64,000 nt of DNA from Rallus limicola (lineage: Eukaryota; Chordata; Aves; Gruiformes; Rallidae): positions 62,001 through 126,000 of the forward strand of contig JAKCOZ010000245.1 of the NCBI GenBank assembly GCA_022605955.1, written 5' to 3'. A program made the translations under genes and the position numbers. The first letter of the stretch is position 1. The number at the start of each line of letters is the position of its first letter. The notes under the pieces are model-generated. The model was given only the letters and a program-made list of their open reading frames with translations. It did no database searches and had not been told where the DNA came from. Positions 36,191 to 48,519 of this stretch are shown in pieces.

Positions 36191-37699
36191 AAGCACCGTA
36201 GGAGGTTCCAGGCATGTTCCCTCTTTCCAGGCAAAGGAAAAGGCTGAGAGCTAAAGCGACAGGGTCTGCTCGTGTGTCCTGTTAGGAGGTTTCAGACAAG
36301 CAATGCCTTTCAGGCCTAGCTTCTTTACTTTGGGAGTTATTGCTGGACGTTTAGCATGTTTTGAACTGCAGTCTGCTAGGGCCGAGAAAAGCACCGTAGG
36401 AAGTTCCACGCATGTTCCCTCTTTCCAGGCAAAGGAAAAGGCTGAGAGCCAAAGCGACAGGGTCTGCTCGTGTGTCCTGTTAGGAGGTTTCAGACAAGCT
36501 ATGCCTTTCAGGCCTAGCTTCTTTACTTTGGGTGTTATTGCTGGACGTTTAGCATGTTTTGAACTGCCGTCTGCTAGGGCCGAGAAAAGCACCGTAGGAG
36601 GTTCCAGGCATGTTCCCTCTTTCCAGGCAAAGGAAAAGGCTGAGAGCCAAAGCGACAGGGTCTGCTCGTGTGTCCTGTTAGGAGGTTTCAGACAAGCTAT
36701 GCCTTTCAGGCCTAGCTTCTTTACTTTGTGAGTTATTGCTGGACGTTTAGCATGTTTTGAACTGCAGTCTGCTAGGGCCGAGAAAAGCACCGTAGGAGGT
36801 TCCAGGCATGTTCCCTCTTTCCAGGCAAAGGAAAAGGCTGAGAGCCAAAGTGACAGGGTCTGCTCGTGTGTCCTGTTAGGAGGTTTCAGACAAGCTATGC
36901 CTTTCAGGCCTAGCTTCTTTACTTTGGGAGTTATTGCTGGACGTTTAGCATGTTTTGAACTGCAGTCTGCTAGGGCCGAGAAAAGCACCGTAGGAGGTTC
37001 CAGGCATGTTCCCTCTTTCCAGGCAAAGGAAAAGGCTGAGAGCCAAAGTGACAGGGTCTGCTCGTGTGTCCTGTTAGGAGGTTTCAGACAAGCTATGCCT
37101 TTCAGGCCTAGCTTCTTTACTTTGGGAGTTATTGCTGGGCGTTTAGCATGTTTTGAACTGCAGTCTGCTAGGGCCGAGAAAAGCACCGTAGGAGGTTCCA
37201 GGCATGTTCCCTCTTTCCAGGCAAAGGAAAAGGCTGAGAGCCAAAGCGACAGGGTCTGCTCGTGTGTCCTGTTAGGAGGTTTCAGACAAGCTATGCCTTT
37301 CAGGCCTAGCTTCTTTACTTTGGGAGTTATTGCTGGACGTTTAGCATGTTTTGAACTGCAGTCTGCTAGGGCCGAGAAAAGCACCGTAGGAGGTTCCAGG
37401 CATGTTCCCTCTTTCCAGGCAAAGGAAAAGGCTGAGAGCCAAAGCGACAGGGTCTGCTCGTGTGTCCTGTTAGGAGGTTTCAGACAAGCTATGCCTTTCA
37501 GGCCTCGCTTCTTTACTTTGGGAGTTATTGCTGGACGTTTAGCATGTTTTGAACTGCAGTCTGCTAGGGCCGAGAAAAGCACCGTAGGAGGTTCCAGGCA
37601 TGTTCCCTCTTTCCAGGCAAAGGAAAAGGCTGAGAGCCAAAGCGACAGGGTCTGCTCGTGTGTCCTGTTAGGAGGTTTCAGACAAGCTATGCCTTTCAG

Positions 37700-40669
37700 G
37701 CCTAGCTTCTTTACTTTGGGAGTTATTGCTGGACGTTTAGCATGTTTTGAACTGCAGTCTGCTAGGGCCGAGAAAAGCACCGTAGGAGGTTCCAGGCATG
37801 TTCCCTCTTTCCAGGCAAAGGAAAAGGCTGAGAGCCAAAGCGACAGGGTCTGCTGGTGTGTCCTGTTAGGAGGTTTCAGACAAGCTATGCCTTTCAGGCC
37901 TAGCTTCTTTACTTTGGGAGTTATTGCTGGACGTTTAGCATGTTTTGAACTGCAGTCTGCTAGGGCCGAGAAAAGCACCGTAGGAGGTTCCAGGCATGTT
38001 CCCTCTTTCCAGGCAAAGGAAAAGGCTGAGAGCCAAAGCGACAGGGTCTGCTGGTGTGTCCTGTTAGGAGGTTTCAGACAAGCTATGCCTTTCAGGCCTA
38101 GCTTCTTTACTTTGGGAGTTATTGCTGGACGTTTAGCATGTTTTGAACTGCAGTCTGCTAGGGCCGAGAAAAGCACCGTAGGAGGTTCCAGGCATGTTCC
38201 CTCTTTCCAGGCAAAGGAAAAGGCTGAGAGCCAAAGCGACAGGGTCTGCTCGTGTGTCCTGTTAGGAGGTTTCAGACAAGCTATGCCTTTCAGGCCTAGC
38301 TTCTTTACTTTGGGAGTTATTGCTGGACGTTTAGCATGTTTTGAACTGCAGTCTGCTAGGGCCGAGAAAAGCACCGTAGGAGGTTCCAGGCATGTTCCCT
38401 CTTTCCAGGCAAAGGAAAAGGCTGAGAGCCAAAGTGACAGGGTCTGCTCGTGTGTCCTGTTAGGAGGTTTCAGACAAGCTATGCCTTTCAGGCCTAGCTT
38501 CTTTACTTTGGGAGTTATTGCTGGACGTTTAGCATGTTTTGAACTGCAGTCTGCTAGGGCCGAGAAAAGCACCGTAGGAGGTTCCAGGCATGTTCCCTCT
38601 TTCCAGGCAAAGGAAAAGGCTGAGATCCAAAGTGACAGGGTCTGCTCGTGTGTCCTGTTAGGAGGTTTCAGACAAGCTATGCCTTTCAGGCCTAGCGTCT
38701 TTACTTTGGGAGTTATTGCTGGACGTTTAGCATGTTTTGAACTGCAGTCTGCTAGGGCCGAGAAAAGCACCGTAGGAGGTTCCAGGCATGCTCCCTCTTT
38801 CCAGGCAAAGGAAAAGGCTGAGAGCCAAAGCGACAGGGTCTGCTCGTGTGTCCTGTTAGGAGGTTTCAGACAAGCTATGCCTTTCAGGCCTAGCTTCTTT
38901 ACTTTGGGAGTTATTGCTGGACGTTTATCATGTTTTGAACTGCAGTCTGCTAGGGCCGAGAAAAGCACCGTAGGATGTTCCAGGCTTGCTCCCTCTTTCC
39001 AGGCAAAGGAAAAGGCTGAGAGCCAAAGCGACAGGGTCTGCTCGTGTGTCCTGTTAGGAGGTTTCAGACAAGCTATGCCTTTCAGGCCTAGCTTCTTTAC
39101 TTTGGGAGTTATTGCTGGACGTTTAGCATAGTTTGAACTGCAGTCTGCTAGGGCCGAGAAAAGCACCGTAGGAGGTTCCAGGCATGTTCCCTCTTTCCAG
39201 GCAAAGGAAAAGGCTGAGAGCCAAAGTGACAGGGTCTGCTCGTGTGTCCTGTTAGGAGGTTTCAGACAAGCTATGCCTTTCAGGCCTAGCTTCTTTACTT
39301 TGGGAGTTATTGCTGGACGTTTAGCATGTTTTGAACTGCAGTCTGCTAGGGCCGAGAAAAGCACCGTAGGAGGTTCCAGGCATGTTCCCTCTTTCCAGGC
39401 AAAGGAAAAGGCTGAGAGCCAAAGTGACAGGGTCTGCTTGTGTGTCCTGTTAGGAGGTTTCAGACAGGCTATGCCTTTCAGGCCTAGCTTCTTTACTTTG
39501 GGAGTTATTGCTGGACGTTTAGCATGTTTTGAACTGCAGTCTGCTAGGGCCGAGAAAAGCACCGTAGGAGGTTCCAGGCATGTTCCCTCTTTCCAGGCAA
39601 AGGAAAAGGCTGAGAGCCAAAGTGACAGGGTCTGCTCGTGTGTCCTGTTAGGAGGTTTCAGACAAGCTATGCCTTTCAGGCCTAGCTTCTTTACTTTGGG
39701 AGTTATTGCTGGACGTTTAGCATGTTTTGAACTGCAGTCTGCTAGGGCCGAGAAAAGCACCGTAGGAGGTTCCAGGCATGTTCCCTCTTTCCAGGCAAAG
39801 GAAAAGGCTGAGAGCCAAAGCGACAGGGTCTGCTGGTGTGTCCTGTTAGGAGGTTTCAGACAAGCTATGCCTTTCAGGCCTAGCTTCTTTACTTTGGGAG
39901 TTATTGCTGGACGTTTAGCATGTTTTGAACTGCAGTCTGCTAGGGCCGAGAAAAGCACCGTAGGAGGTTCCAGGCATGTTCCCTCTTTCCAGGCAAAGGA
40001 AAAGGCTGAGAGCCAAAGTGACAGGGTCTGCTCGTGTGTCCTGTTAGGAGGTTTCAGACAAGCTATGCCTTTCAGGCCTAGCTTCTTTACTTTGGGAGTT
40101 ATTGCTGGGCGTTTAGCATGTTTTGAACTGCAGTCTGCTAGGGCCGAGAAAAGCACCGTAGGTGGTTCCAGGCATCTTCCCTCTTTCCAGGCAAAGGAAA
40201 AGGCTGAGAGCTAAAGCGACAGAGTCTGCTCGTGTGTCCTGTTAGGAGGTTTCAGACAAGCTATGCCTTTCAGGCCTAGCTTCTTTACTTTGGGAGTTAT
40301 TGCTGGACGTTTAGCATGTTTTGAACTGCAGTCTGCTAGGGCCGAGAAAAGCACCGTAGGAAGTTCCAGGCATGTTCCCTCTTTCCAGGCAAAGGAAAAG
40401 GCTGAGAGCCAAAGCGACAGGGTCTGCTCGTGTGTCCTGTTAGGAGGTTTCAGACAAGCTATGCCTTTCAGGCCTAGCTTCTTTACTTTGGGTGTTATTG
40501 CTGGACGTTTAGCATGTTTTGAACTGCAGTCTGCTAGGGCCGAGAAAAGCACCGTAGGAGGTTCCAGGCATGTTCCCTCTTTCCAGGCAAAGGAAAAGGC
40601 TGAGAGCCAAAGCGACAGGGTCTGCTCGTGTGTCCTGTTAGGAGGTTTCAGACAAGCTATGCCTTTCAT
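37700..40669 (+). repeat. 15-mer higher-order repeat, copy 1 (2,970 bp)
   Basis: Markers recur 2,970 bp downstream: TGCTGGTG (37,851/40,821 and 38,049/41,019), GAGATCC (38,622/41,592), CCTAGCGTCT (38,691/41,661), the GGATGTTCCAGGCTTGC unit, GCATCTTCC (40,172/43,142), GAGAGCTAAAG (40,206/43,176), GGAAGTTCC and TTGGGTGTT (40,489/43,459). A private change near 39,129 (GCATAGTTTG) puts a TAG in the open frame only in this copy. CCTAGCGTCT also occurs at 34,533 (21 monomers upstream), and the TAAAG unit also occurs at 36,250, so a partial older copy lies to the left. Confidence 0.85.
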
Positions 40670-43582
40670 GCCTAGCTTCTTTACTTTGGGAGTTATTGCT
40701 GGACGTTTAGCATGTTTTGAACTGCAGTCTGCTAGGGCCGAGAAAAGCACCGTAGGAGGTTCCAGGCATGTTCCCTCTTTCCAGGCAAAGGAAAAGGCTG
40801 AGAGCCAAAGCGACAGGGTCTGCTGGTGTGTCCTGTTAGGAGGTTTCAGACAAGCTATGCCTTTCAGGCCTAGCTTCTTTACTTTGGGAGTTATTGCTGG
40901 ACGTTTAGCATGTTTTGAACTGCAGTCTGCTAGGGCCGAGAAAAGCACCGTAGGAGGTTCCAGGCATGTTCCCTCTTTCCAGGCAAAGGAAAAGGCTGAG
41001 AGCCAAAGCGACAGGGTCTGCTGGTGTGTCTTGTTAGGAGGTTTCAGACAAGCTATGCCTTTCAGGCCTAGCTTCTTTACTTTGGGAGTTATTGCTGGAC
41101 GTTTAGCATGTTTTGAACTGCAGTCTGCTAGGGCCGAGAAAAGCACCGTAGGAGGTTCCAGGCATGTTCCCTCTTTCCAGGCAAAGGAAAAGGCTGAGAG
41201 CCAAAGCGACAGGGTCTGCTCGTGTGTCCTGTTAGGAGGTTTCAGACAAGCTATGCCTTTCAGGCCTAGCTTCTTTACTTTGGGAGTTATTGCTGGACGT
41301 TTAGCATGTTTTGAACTGCAGTCTGCTAGGGCCGAGAAAAGCACCGTAGGAGGTTCCAGGCATGTTCCCTCTTTCCAGGCAAAGGAAAAGGCTGAGAGCC
41401 AAAGTGACAGGGTCTGCTCGTGTGTCCTGTTAGGAGGTTTCAGACAAGCTATGCCTTTCAGGCCTAGCTTCTTTACTTTGGGAGTTATTGCTGGACGTTT
41501 AGCATGTTTTTAACTGCAGTCTGCTAGGGCCGAGAAAAGCACCGTAGGAGGTTCCAGGCATGTTCCCTCTTTCCAGGCAAAGGAAAAGGCTGAGATCCAA
41601 AGTGACAGGGTCTGCTCGTGTGTCCTGTTAGGAGGTTTCAGACAAGCTATGCCTTTCAGGCCTAGCGTCTTTACTTTGGGAGTTATTGCTGGACGTTTAG
41701 CATGTTTTGAACTGCAGTCTGCTAGGGCCGAGAAAAGCACCGTAGGAGGTTCCAGGCATGCTCCCTCTTTCCAGGCAAAGGAAAAGGCTGAGAGCCAAAG
41801 CGACAGGGTCTGCTCGTGTGTCCTGTTAGGAGGTTTCAGACAAGCTATGCCTTTCAGGCCTAGCTTCTTTACTTTGGGAGTTATTGCTGGACGTTTATCA
41901 TGTTTTGAACTGCAGTCTGCTAGGGCCGAGAAAAGCACCGTAGGATGTTCCAGGCTTGCTCCCTCTTTCCAGGCAAAGGAAAAGGCTGAGAGCCAAAGCG
42001 ACAGGGTCTGCTCGTGTGTCCTGTTAGGAGGTTTCAGACAAGCTATGCCTTTCAGGCCTCGCTTCTTTACTTTGGGAGTTATTGCTGGACGTTTAGCATG
42101 TTTTGAACTGCAGTCTGCTAGGGCCGAGAAAAGCACCGTAGGAGGTTCCAGGCATGTTCCCTCTTTCCAGGCAAAGGAAAAGGCTGAGAGCCAAAGTGAC
42201 AGGGTCTGCTCGTGTGTCCTGTTAGGAGGTTTCAGACAAGCTATGCCTTTCAGGCCTAGCTTCTTTACATTGGGAGTTATTGCTGGACGTTTAGCATGTT
42301 TTGAACTGCAGTCTGCTAGGGCCGAGAAAAGCACCGTAGGAGGTTCCAGGCATGTTCCCTCTTTCCAGGCAAAGGAAAAGGCTGAGAGCCAAAGTGACAG
42401 GGTCTGCTCGTGTGTCCTGTTAGGAGGTTTCAAACAGGCTATGCCTTTCAGGCCTAGCTTCTTTACTTTGGGAGTTATTGCTGGACGTTTAGCATGTTTT
42501 GAACTGCAGTCTGCTAGGGCCGAGAAAAGCACCGTAGGAGGTTCCAGGCATGTTCCCTCTTTCCAGGCAAAGGAAAAGGCTGAGAGCCAAAGTGACAGGG
42601 TCTGCTCGTGTGTCCTGTTAGGAGGTTTCAGACAAGCTATGCCTTTCAGGCCTAGCTTCTTTACTTTGGGAGTTATTGCTGGACGTTTAGCATGTTTTGA
42701 ACTGCAGTCTGCTAGGGCCGAGAAAAGCACCGTAGGAGGTTCCAGGCATGTTCCCTCTTTCCAGGCAAAGGAAAAGGCTGAGAGCCAAAGTGACAGGGTC
42801 TGCTCGTGTGTCCTCTTAGGAGGTTTCAGACAAGCTATGCCTTTCAGGCCTAGCTTCTTTACTTTGGGAGTTATTGCTGGACGTTTAGCATGTTTTGAAC
42901 TGCAGTCTGCTAGGGCCGAGAAAAGCACCGTAGGAGGTTCCAGGCATGTTCCCTCTTTCCAGGCAAAGGAAAAGGCTGAGAGCCAAAGTGACAGGGTCTG
43001 CTCGTGTGTCCTGTTAGGAGGTTTCAGACAAGCTATGCCTTTCAGGCCTAGCTTCTTTACTTTGGGAGTTATTGCTGGGCGTTTAGCATGTTTTGAACTG
43101 CAGTCTGCTAGGGCCGAGAAAAGCACCGTAGGTGGTTCCAGGCATCTTCCCTCTTTCCAGGCAAAGGAAAAGGCTGAGAGCTAAAGCGACAGAGTCTGCT
43201 CGTGTGTCCTGTTAGGAGGTTTCAGACAAGCAATGCCTTTCAGGCCTAGCTTCTTTACTTTGGGAGTTATTGCTGGACGTTTAGCATGTTTTGAACTGCA
43301 GTCTGCTAGGGCCGAGAAAAGCACCGTAGGAAGTTCCAGGCATGTTCCCTCTTTCCAGGCAAAGGAAAAGGCTGAGAGCCAAAGCGACAGGGTCTGCTCG
43401 TGTGTCCTGTTAGGAGGTTTCAGACAAGCTATGCCTTTCAGGCCTAGCTTCTTTACTTTGGGTGTTATTGCTGGACGTTTAGCATGTTTTGAACTGCAGT
43501 CTGCTAGGGCCGAGAAAAGCACCGTAGGAGGTTCCAGGCATGTTCCCTCTTTCCAGGCAAAGGAAAAGGCTGAGAGCCAAAG
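40670..43582 (+). repeat. 15-mer higher-order repeat, copy 2
   Basis: This is the partner of the previous block. It differs in patches: CCTCGC at about 42,058 for CCTAGC, CTCGTG at about 42,409 for CTTGTG, TGCTCGTG with TCCTCTTAGG near 42,801 for TGCTGGTG, and CATGTTTTTAAC at about 41,504. The clustered differences look like gene-conversion tracts laid over the duplication. The end is set by AGTGAC at 43,581 against AGCGAC in copy 1. Confidence 0.8.
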
Positions 43583-46500
43583 TGACAGGGTCTGCTCGTG
43601 TGTCCTGTTAGGAGGTTTCAGACAAGCTATGCCTTTCAGGCCTAGCTTCTTTACTTTGGGAGTTATTGCTGGACGTTTAGCATGTTTTGAACTGCAGTCT
43701 GCTAGGGCCGAGAAAAGCACCGTAGGAGGTTCCAGGCATGTTCCCTCTTTCCAGGCAAAGGAAAAGGCTGAGAGCCAAAGTGACAGGGTCTGCTCGTGTG
43801 TCCTGTAAGGAGGTTTCAGACAAGCTATGCCTTTCAGGCCTAGCTTCTTTACTTTGGGAGTTATTGCTGGACGTTTAGCATGTTTTGAACTGCAGTCTGC
43901 TAGGGCCGAGAAAAGCACCGTAGGAGGTTCCAGGCATGTTCCCTCTTTTCAGGCAAAGGAAAAGGCTGAGAGCCAAAGTGACAGGGTCTGCTCGTGTGTC
44001 CTGTTAGGAGGTTTCAGACAAGCTATGCCTTTCAGGCCTAGCTTCTTTACTTTGGGAGTTATTGCTGGACGTTTAGCATGTTTTGAACTGCAGTCTGCTA
44101 GGGCCGAGAAAAGCACCGTAGGAGGTTCCAGGCATCTTCCCTCTTTCCAGGCAAAGGAAAAGGCTGAGAGCCAAAGCGACAGGGTCTGCTCGTGTGTCCT
44201 GTTAGGAGGTTTCAGACAAGCTATGCCTTTCAGGACTAGCTTCTTTACTTTTGGAGTTATTGCTGGATGTTTAGCATGTTTTGAACTGCAGTCTGCTAGG
44301 GCCGAGAAAAGCACCGTAGGAGGTTCCAGGCATGTTCCCTCTTTCCAGGCAAAGGAAAAGGCTGAGAGCCAAAGTGACAGGGTCTGCTCGTGTGTCCTGT
44401 TAGGAGGTTTCAGACAAGCTATGCCTTTCAGGCCTAGCTTCTTTACTTTGGGAGTTATTGCTGGACGTTTAGCATGTTTTGAACTGCAGTCTGCTAGGGC
44501 CGAGAAAAGCACCGTAGGAGGTTCCAGGCATGTTCCCTCTTTCCAGGCAAAGGAAAAGGCTGAGAGCGAAAGAGACAGGGTCTGCTCGTGTGTCCTGTTA
44601 GGAGGTTTCAGACAAGCTATGCCTTTCAGGCCTAGCTTCTTTACTTTGGGAGTTATTGCTGGACGTTTAGCATGTTTTGAACTGCAGTCTGCTAGGGCCG
44701 AGAAAAGCACCGTAGGAGGTTCCAGGCATGTTCCCTCTTTCCAGGCAAAGGAAAAGGCTGAGAGCCAAAGCGACAGGGTCTGCTCGTGTGTCCTGTTAGG
44801 AGGTTTCAGACAAGCTATGCCTTTCAGGCCTAGCTTCTTTACTTTGGGAGTTATTGCTGGACGTTTAGCATGTTTTGAACTGCAGTCTGCTAGGGCCGAG
44901 AAAAGCACCGTAGGAGGTTCCAGGCATGTTCCCTCTTTCCAGGCAAAGGAAAAGGCTGAGAGCGAAAGAGACAGGGTCTGCTCGTGTGTCCTCTTAGGAG
45001 GTTTCAGACAAGCTATGCCTTTCAGGCCTAGCTTCTTTACTTTGGGAGTTATTGCTGGACGTTTAGCATGTTTTGAACTGCAGTCTGCTAGGGCCGAGAA
45101 AAGCACCGTAGGAGGTTCCAGGCATGTTCCCTCTTTCCAGGCAAAGGAAAAGGCTGAGAGCCAAAGTGACAGGGTCTGCTCGTGTGTCCTGTTAGGAGGT
45201 TTCAGACAGGCAATGCCTTTCAGGCCTAGCTTCTTTACTTTGGGAGTTATTGCTGGACGTTTAGCATGTTTTGAACTGCAGTCTGCTAGGGCCGAGAAAA
45301 GCACCGTAGGTAGTTCCAGGCATGTTCCCTCTTTCCAGGCAAATAAAAAGGCTGAGAGCCAAAGCGACAGGGTCTGCTCGTGTGTCCTGTTAGGAGGTTT
45401 CAGACAAGCTATGCCTTTCAGGCCTAGCTTCTTTACTTTGGGAGTTATTGCTGGACGTTTAGCATGTTTTTAACTGCAGTCTGCTAGGGCCGAGAAAAGC
45501 ACCGTAGGAGGTTCCAGGCATGTTCCCTCTTTCCAGGCAAAGGAAAAGGCTGAGAGCCAAAGCGACAGGGTCTGCTCGTGTGTCCTGTTAGGAGGTTTCA
45601 GACAAGCTATGCCTTTCAGGCCTAGCTTCTTTACTTTGGGAGTTATTGCTGGACGTTTAGCATGTTTTGAACTGCAGTCTGCTAGGGCCGAGAAAAGCAC
45701 CGTAGGAGGTTCCAGGCATGTTCCCTCTTTCCAGGCAAAGGAAAAGGCTGAGAGCCAAAGCGACAGGGTCTGCTCGTGTGTCCTGTTAGGAGGTTTCAGA
45801 CAAGCTATGCCTTTCAGGCCTAGCTTCTTTACTTTGGGAGTTATTGCTGGACGTTTAGCATGTTTTGAACTGCAGTCTGCTAGGGCCGAGAAAAGCACCG
45901 TAGGAGGTTCCAGGCATGTTCCCTCTTTCCAGGCAAAGGAAAAAGCTGAGAGCCAAAGTGACAGGGTCTGCTCGTGTGTCCTGTTAGGAGGTTTCAGACA
46001 AGCTATGCCTTTCAGGCCTCGCTTCTTTACTTTGGGAGTTATTGCTGGACGTTTAGCATGTTTTGAACTGCAGTCTGCTAGGGCCGAGAAAAGCACCGTA
46101 GGAGGTTCCAGGCATGTTCCCTCTTTCCAGGCAAAGGAAAAGGCTGAGAGCCAAAGCGACAGGGTCTGCTCGTGTGTCCTGTTAGGAGGTTTCAGACAAG
46201 CTATGCCTTTCAGGCCTAGCTTCTTTACTTTGGGAGTTATTGCTGGACGTTTAGCATGTTTTGAACTGCAGTCTGCTAGGGCCGAGAAAAGCACCGTAGG
46301 AGGTTCCAGGCATGTTCCCTCTTTCCAGGCAAAGGAAAAGGCTGAGAGCCAAAGCGACAGGGTCTGCTCGTGTGTCCTGTTAGGAGGTTTCAGACAAGCT
46401 ATGCCTTTCAGGCCTAGCTTCTTTACTTTGGGAGTTATTGCTGGACGTTTAGCATGTTTTGAACTGCAGTCTGCTAGGGCCGAGAAAAGCACCGTAGGAG

Positions 46501-48468
46501 GTTCCAGGCATGTTCCCTCTTTCCAGGCAAAGGAAAAGGCTGAGAGCGAAAGAGACAGGGTCTGCTCGTGTGTCCTGTTAGGAGGTTTCAGACAAGCTAT
46601 GCCTTTCAGGCCTCGCTTCTTTACTTTGGGAGTTATTGCTGGACGTTTAGCATGTTTTGAACTGCAGTCTGCTAGGGCCGAGAAAAGCACCGTAGGAGGT
46701 TCCAGGCATGTTCTCTCTTTCCAGGCAAAGGAAAAGGCTGAGAGCCAAAGTGACAGGGTCTGCTCGTGTGTCCTGTTAGGAGGTTTCAGACAAGCTATGC
46801 CTTTCAGGCCTAGCTTCTTTACTTTGGGAGTTATTGCTGGACGTTTAGCATGTTTTGAACTGCAGTCTGCTAGGGCCGAGAAAAGCACCGTAGGAGGTTC
46901 CAGGCATATTCCCTCTTTCCAGGCAAAGGAAAAGGCTGAGAGCCAAAGTGACAGGGTCTGCTCGTGTGTCCTATTAGGAGGTTTCAGACAAGCAATGCCT
47001 TTCAGGCCTAGCTTCTTTACTTTGGGAGTTATTGCTGGACGTTTAGCATGTTTTGAACTGCAGTCTGCTAGGGCCGAGAAAAGCACCGTAGGAGGTTCCA
47101 GGCATGTTCCCTCTTTCCAGGCAAATAAAAAGGCTGAGAGCCAAAGCGACAGGGTCTGCTCGTGTGTCCTGTTAGGAGGTTTCAGACAAGCTATGCCTTT
47201 CAGGCCTAGCTTCTTTACTTTGGGAGTTATTGCTGGACGTTTAGCATGTTTTGAACTGCAGTCTGCTAGGGCCGAGAAAAGCACCGTAGGAGGTTCCAGG
47301 CATGTTCCCTCTTTCCAGGCAAAGGAAAAGGCTGAGAGCCAAAGTGACAGGGTCTGCTCGTGTGTCCTGTTAGGAGGTTTCAGACAAGCTATGCCTTTCA
47401 GGCCTAGCTTCTTTACTTTGGGAGTTATTGCTGGACGTTTAGCATGTTTTGAACTGCAGTCTGCTAGGGCCGAGAAAAGCACCGTAGGAGGTTCCAGGCA
47501 TCTTCCCTCTTTCCAGGCAAAGGAAAAGGCTGAGAGCCAAAGTGACAGGGTCTGCTCGTGTGTCCTGTTAGGAGGTTTCAGACAAGCTATGCCTTTCAGG
47601 CCTAGCTTCTTTACTTTGGGAGTTATTGCTGGACGTTTAGCATGTTTTGAACTGCAGTCTGCTAGGGCCGAGAAAAGCACCGTAGGAGGTTCCAGGCATG
47701 TTCCCTCTTTCCAGGCATAGGAAAAGGCTGAGAGCCAAAGTGACAGGGTCTGCTAGTGTGTCCTGTTAGGAGGTTTCAGACAAGCTATGCCTTTCAGGCC
47801 TAGCTTCTTTACTTTGGGAGTTATTGCTGGACGTTTAGCATGTTTTGAACTGCAGTCTGCTAGGGCCGAGAAAAGCACCGTAGGAGGTTCCAGGCATGTT
47901 CCCTCTTTCCAGGCAAAGGAAAAGGCTGAGAGCCAAAGTGACAGGGTCTGCTCGTGTGTCCTGTTAGGAGGTTTCAGACAAGCCATGCCTTTCAGTCCTA
48001 GCTTCTTTACTTTGGGAGTTATTGCTGGACGTTTAGCATGTTTTGAACTGCAGTCTGCTAGGGCCGAGAAAAGCACCGTAGGAGGTTCCAGGCATGTTCC
48101 CTCTTTCCAGGCAAAGGAAAAGGCTGAGAGCCAAAGTGATACGGTCTGCTCGTGTGTCCTGTTAGGAGGTTTCAGACAAGCTATGCCTTTCAGGCCTCGC
48201 TTCTTTACTTTGGGAGTTATTACTGGACGTTTAGCATGTTTTGAACTGCAGTCTGCTAGGGCCGAGAAAAGCACCGTAGGAGGTTCCAGGCATGTTCCCT
48301 CTTTCCAGGCAAAGGAAAAGGCTGAGAGCCAAAGCGACAGGGTCTGCTCGTGTGTCCTGTTAGGAGGTTTCAGACAAGCTATGCCTTTCAGGCCTAGCTT
48401 CTTTACTTTGGGAGTTATAGCTGGACGTTTAGCAAGTTTTGAACTGCAGTCTGCTAGGGTCGAGAAAA

Positions 48469-48519
48469 GCACCGTAGGAGCCTGGAAAGAGGGAACATGC
48501 TTGGAACCTCCTACGGTGC
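48469..48519. repeat. Left inversion junction: giant palindrome centre, 27-nt spacer
   Basis: GCACCGTAGGAG at 48,469-48,480 pairs with CTCCTACGGTGC at 48,508-48,519. Monomers diverge outward from this point in mirror image, so near-palindromic arms extend more than 4 kb each way around a 27-nt spacer. Only one base (G) is shared by the two joined monomer contexts. The last plus-strand monomer before the junction carries three unusual changes, at about 48,419, 48,435 and 48,460. Confidence 0.9.

Larger units (their letters stand above)
21400..48480 (+). repeat. Domain B, left part: uniform R-class satellite
   Basis: Almost every monomer has CTCGTG and CAGGCC, with AGTGAC and AGCGAC mixed. Variation is mostly private substitutions and small shared markers: CCTCGC, GTCATGCAG, TGCTGGTG, GAGATCC, GCATCTTCC and AAATAAAAAGG. 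Isolated A-like units occur at about 29,575 (ATGGCTTTCATG) and 40,661 (CCTTTCATG). Several local higher-order blocks lie inside. Two markers, CAATGCC and AAATAAAAAGG, also recur 1,782 bp apart (45,211/46,993 and 45,341/47,123), a short 9-mer-spaced match. Tandem phase is unbroken apart from the indel patch at 35.1-36.2 kb. Confidence 0.9.

Noticed and set aside
45211..47127. A second full 9-mer pair in this interval
   Set aside because: Only CAATGCC and AAATAAAAAGG recur at 1,782 bp. Nearby markers such as GAGCGAAAGAGAC and the CATGTTTTTAAC unit do not, so at most a short stretch is shared.
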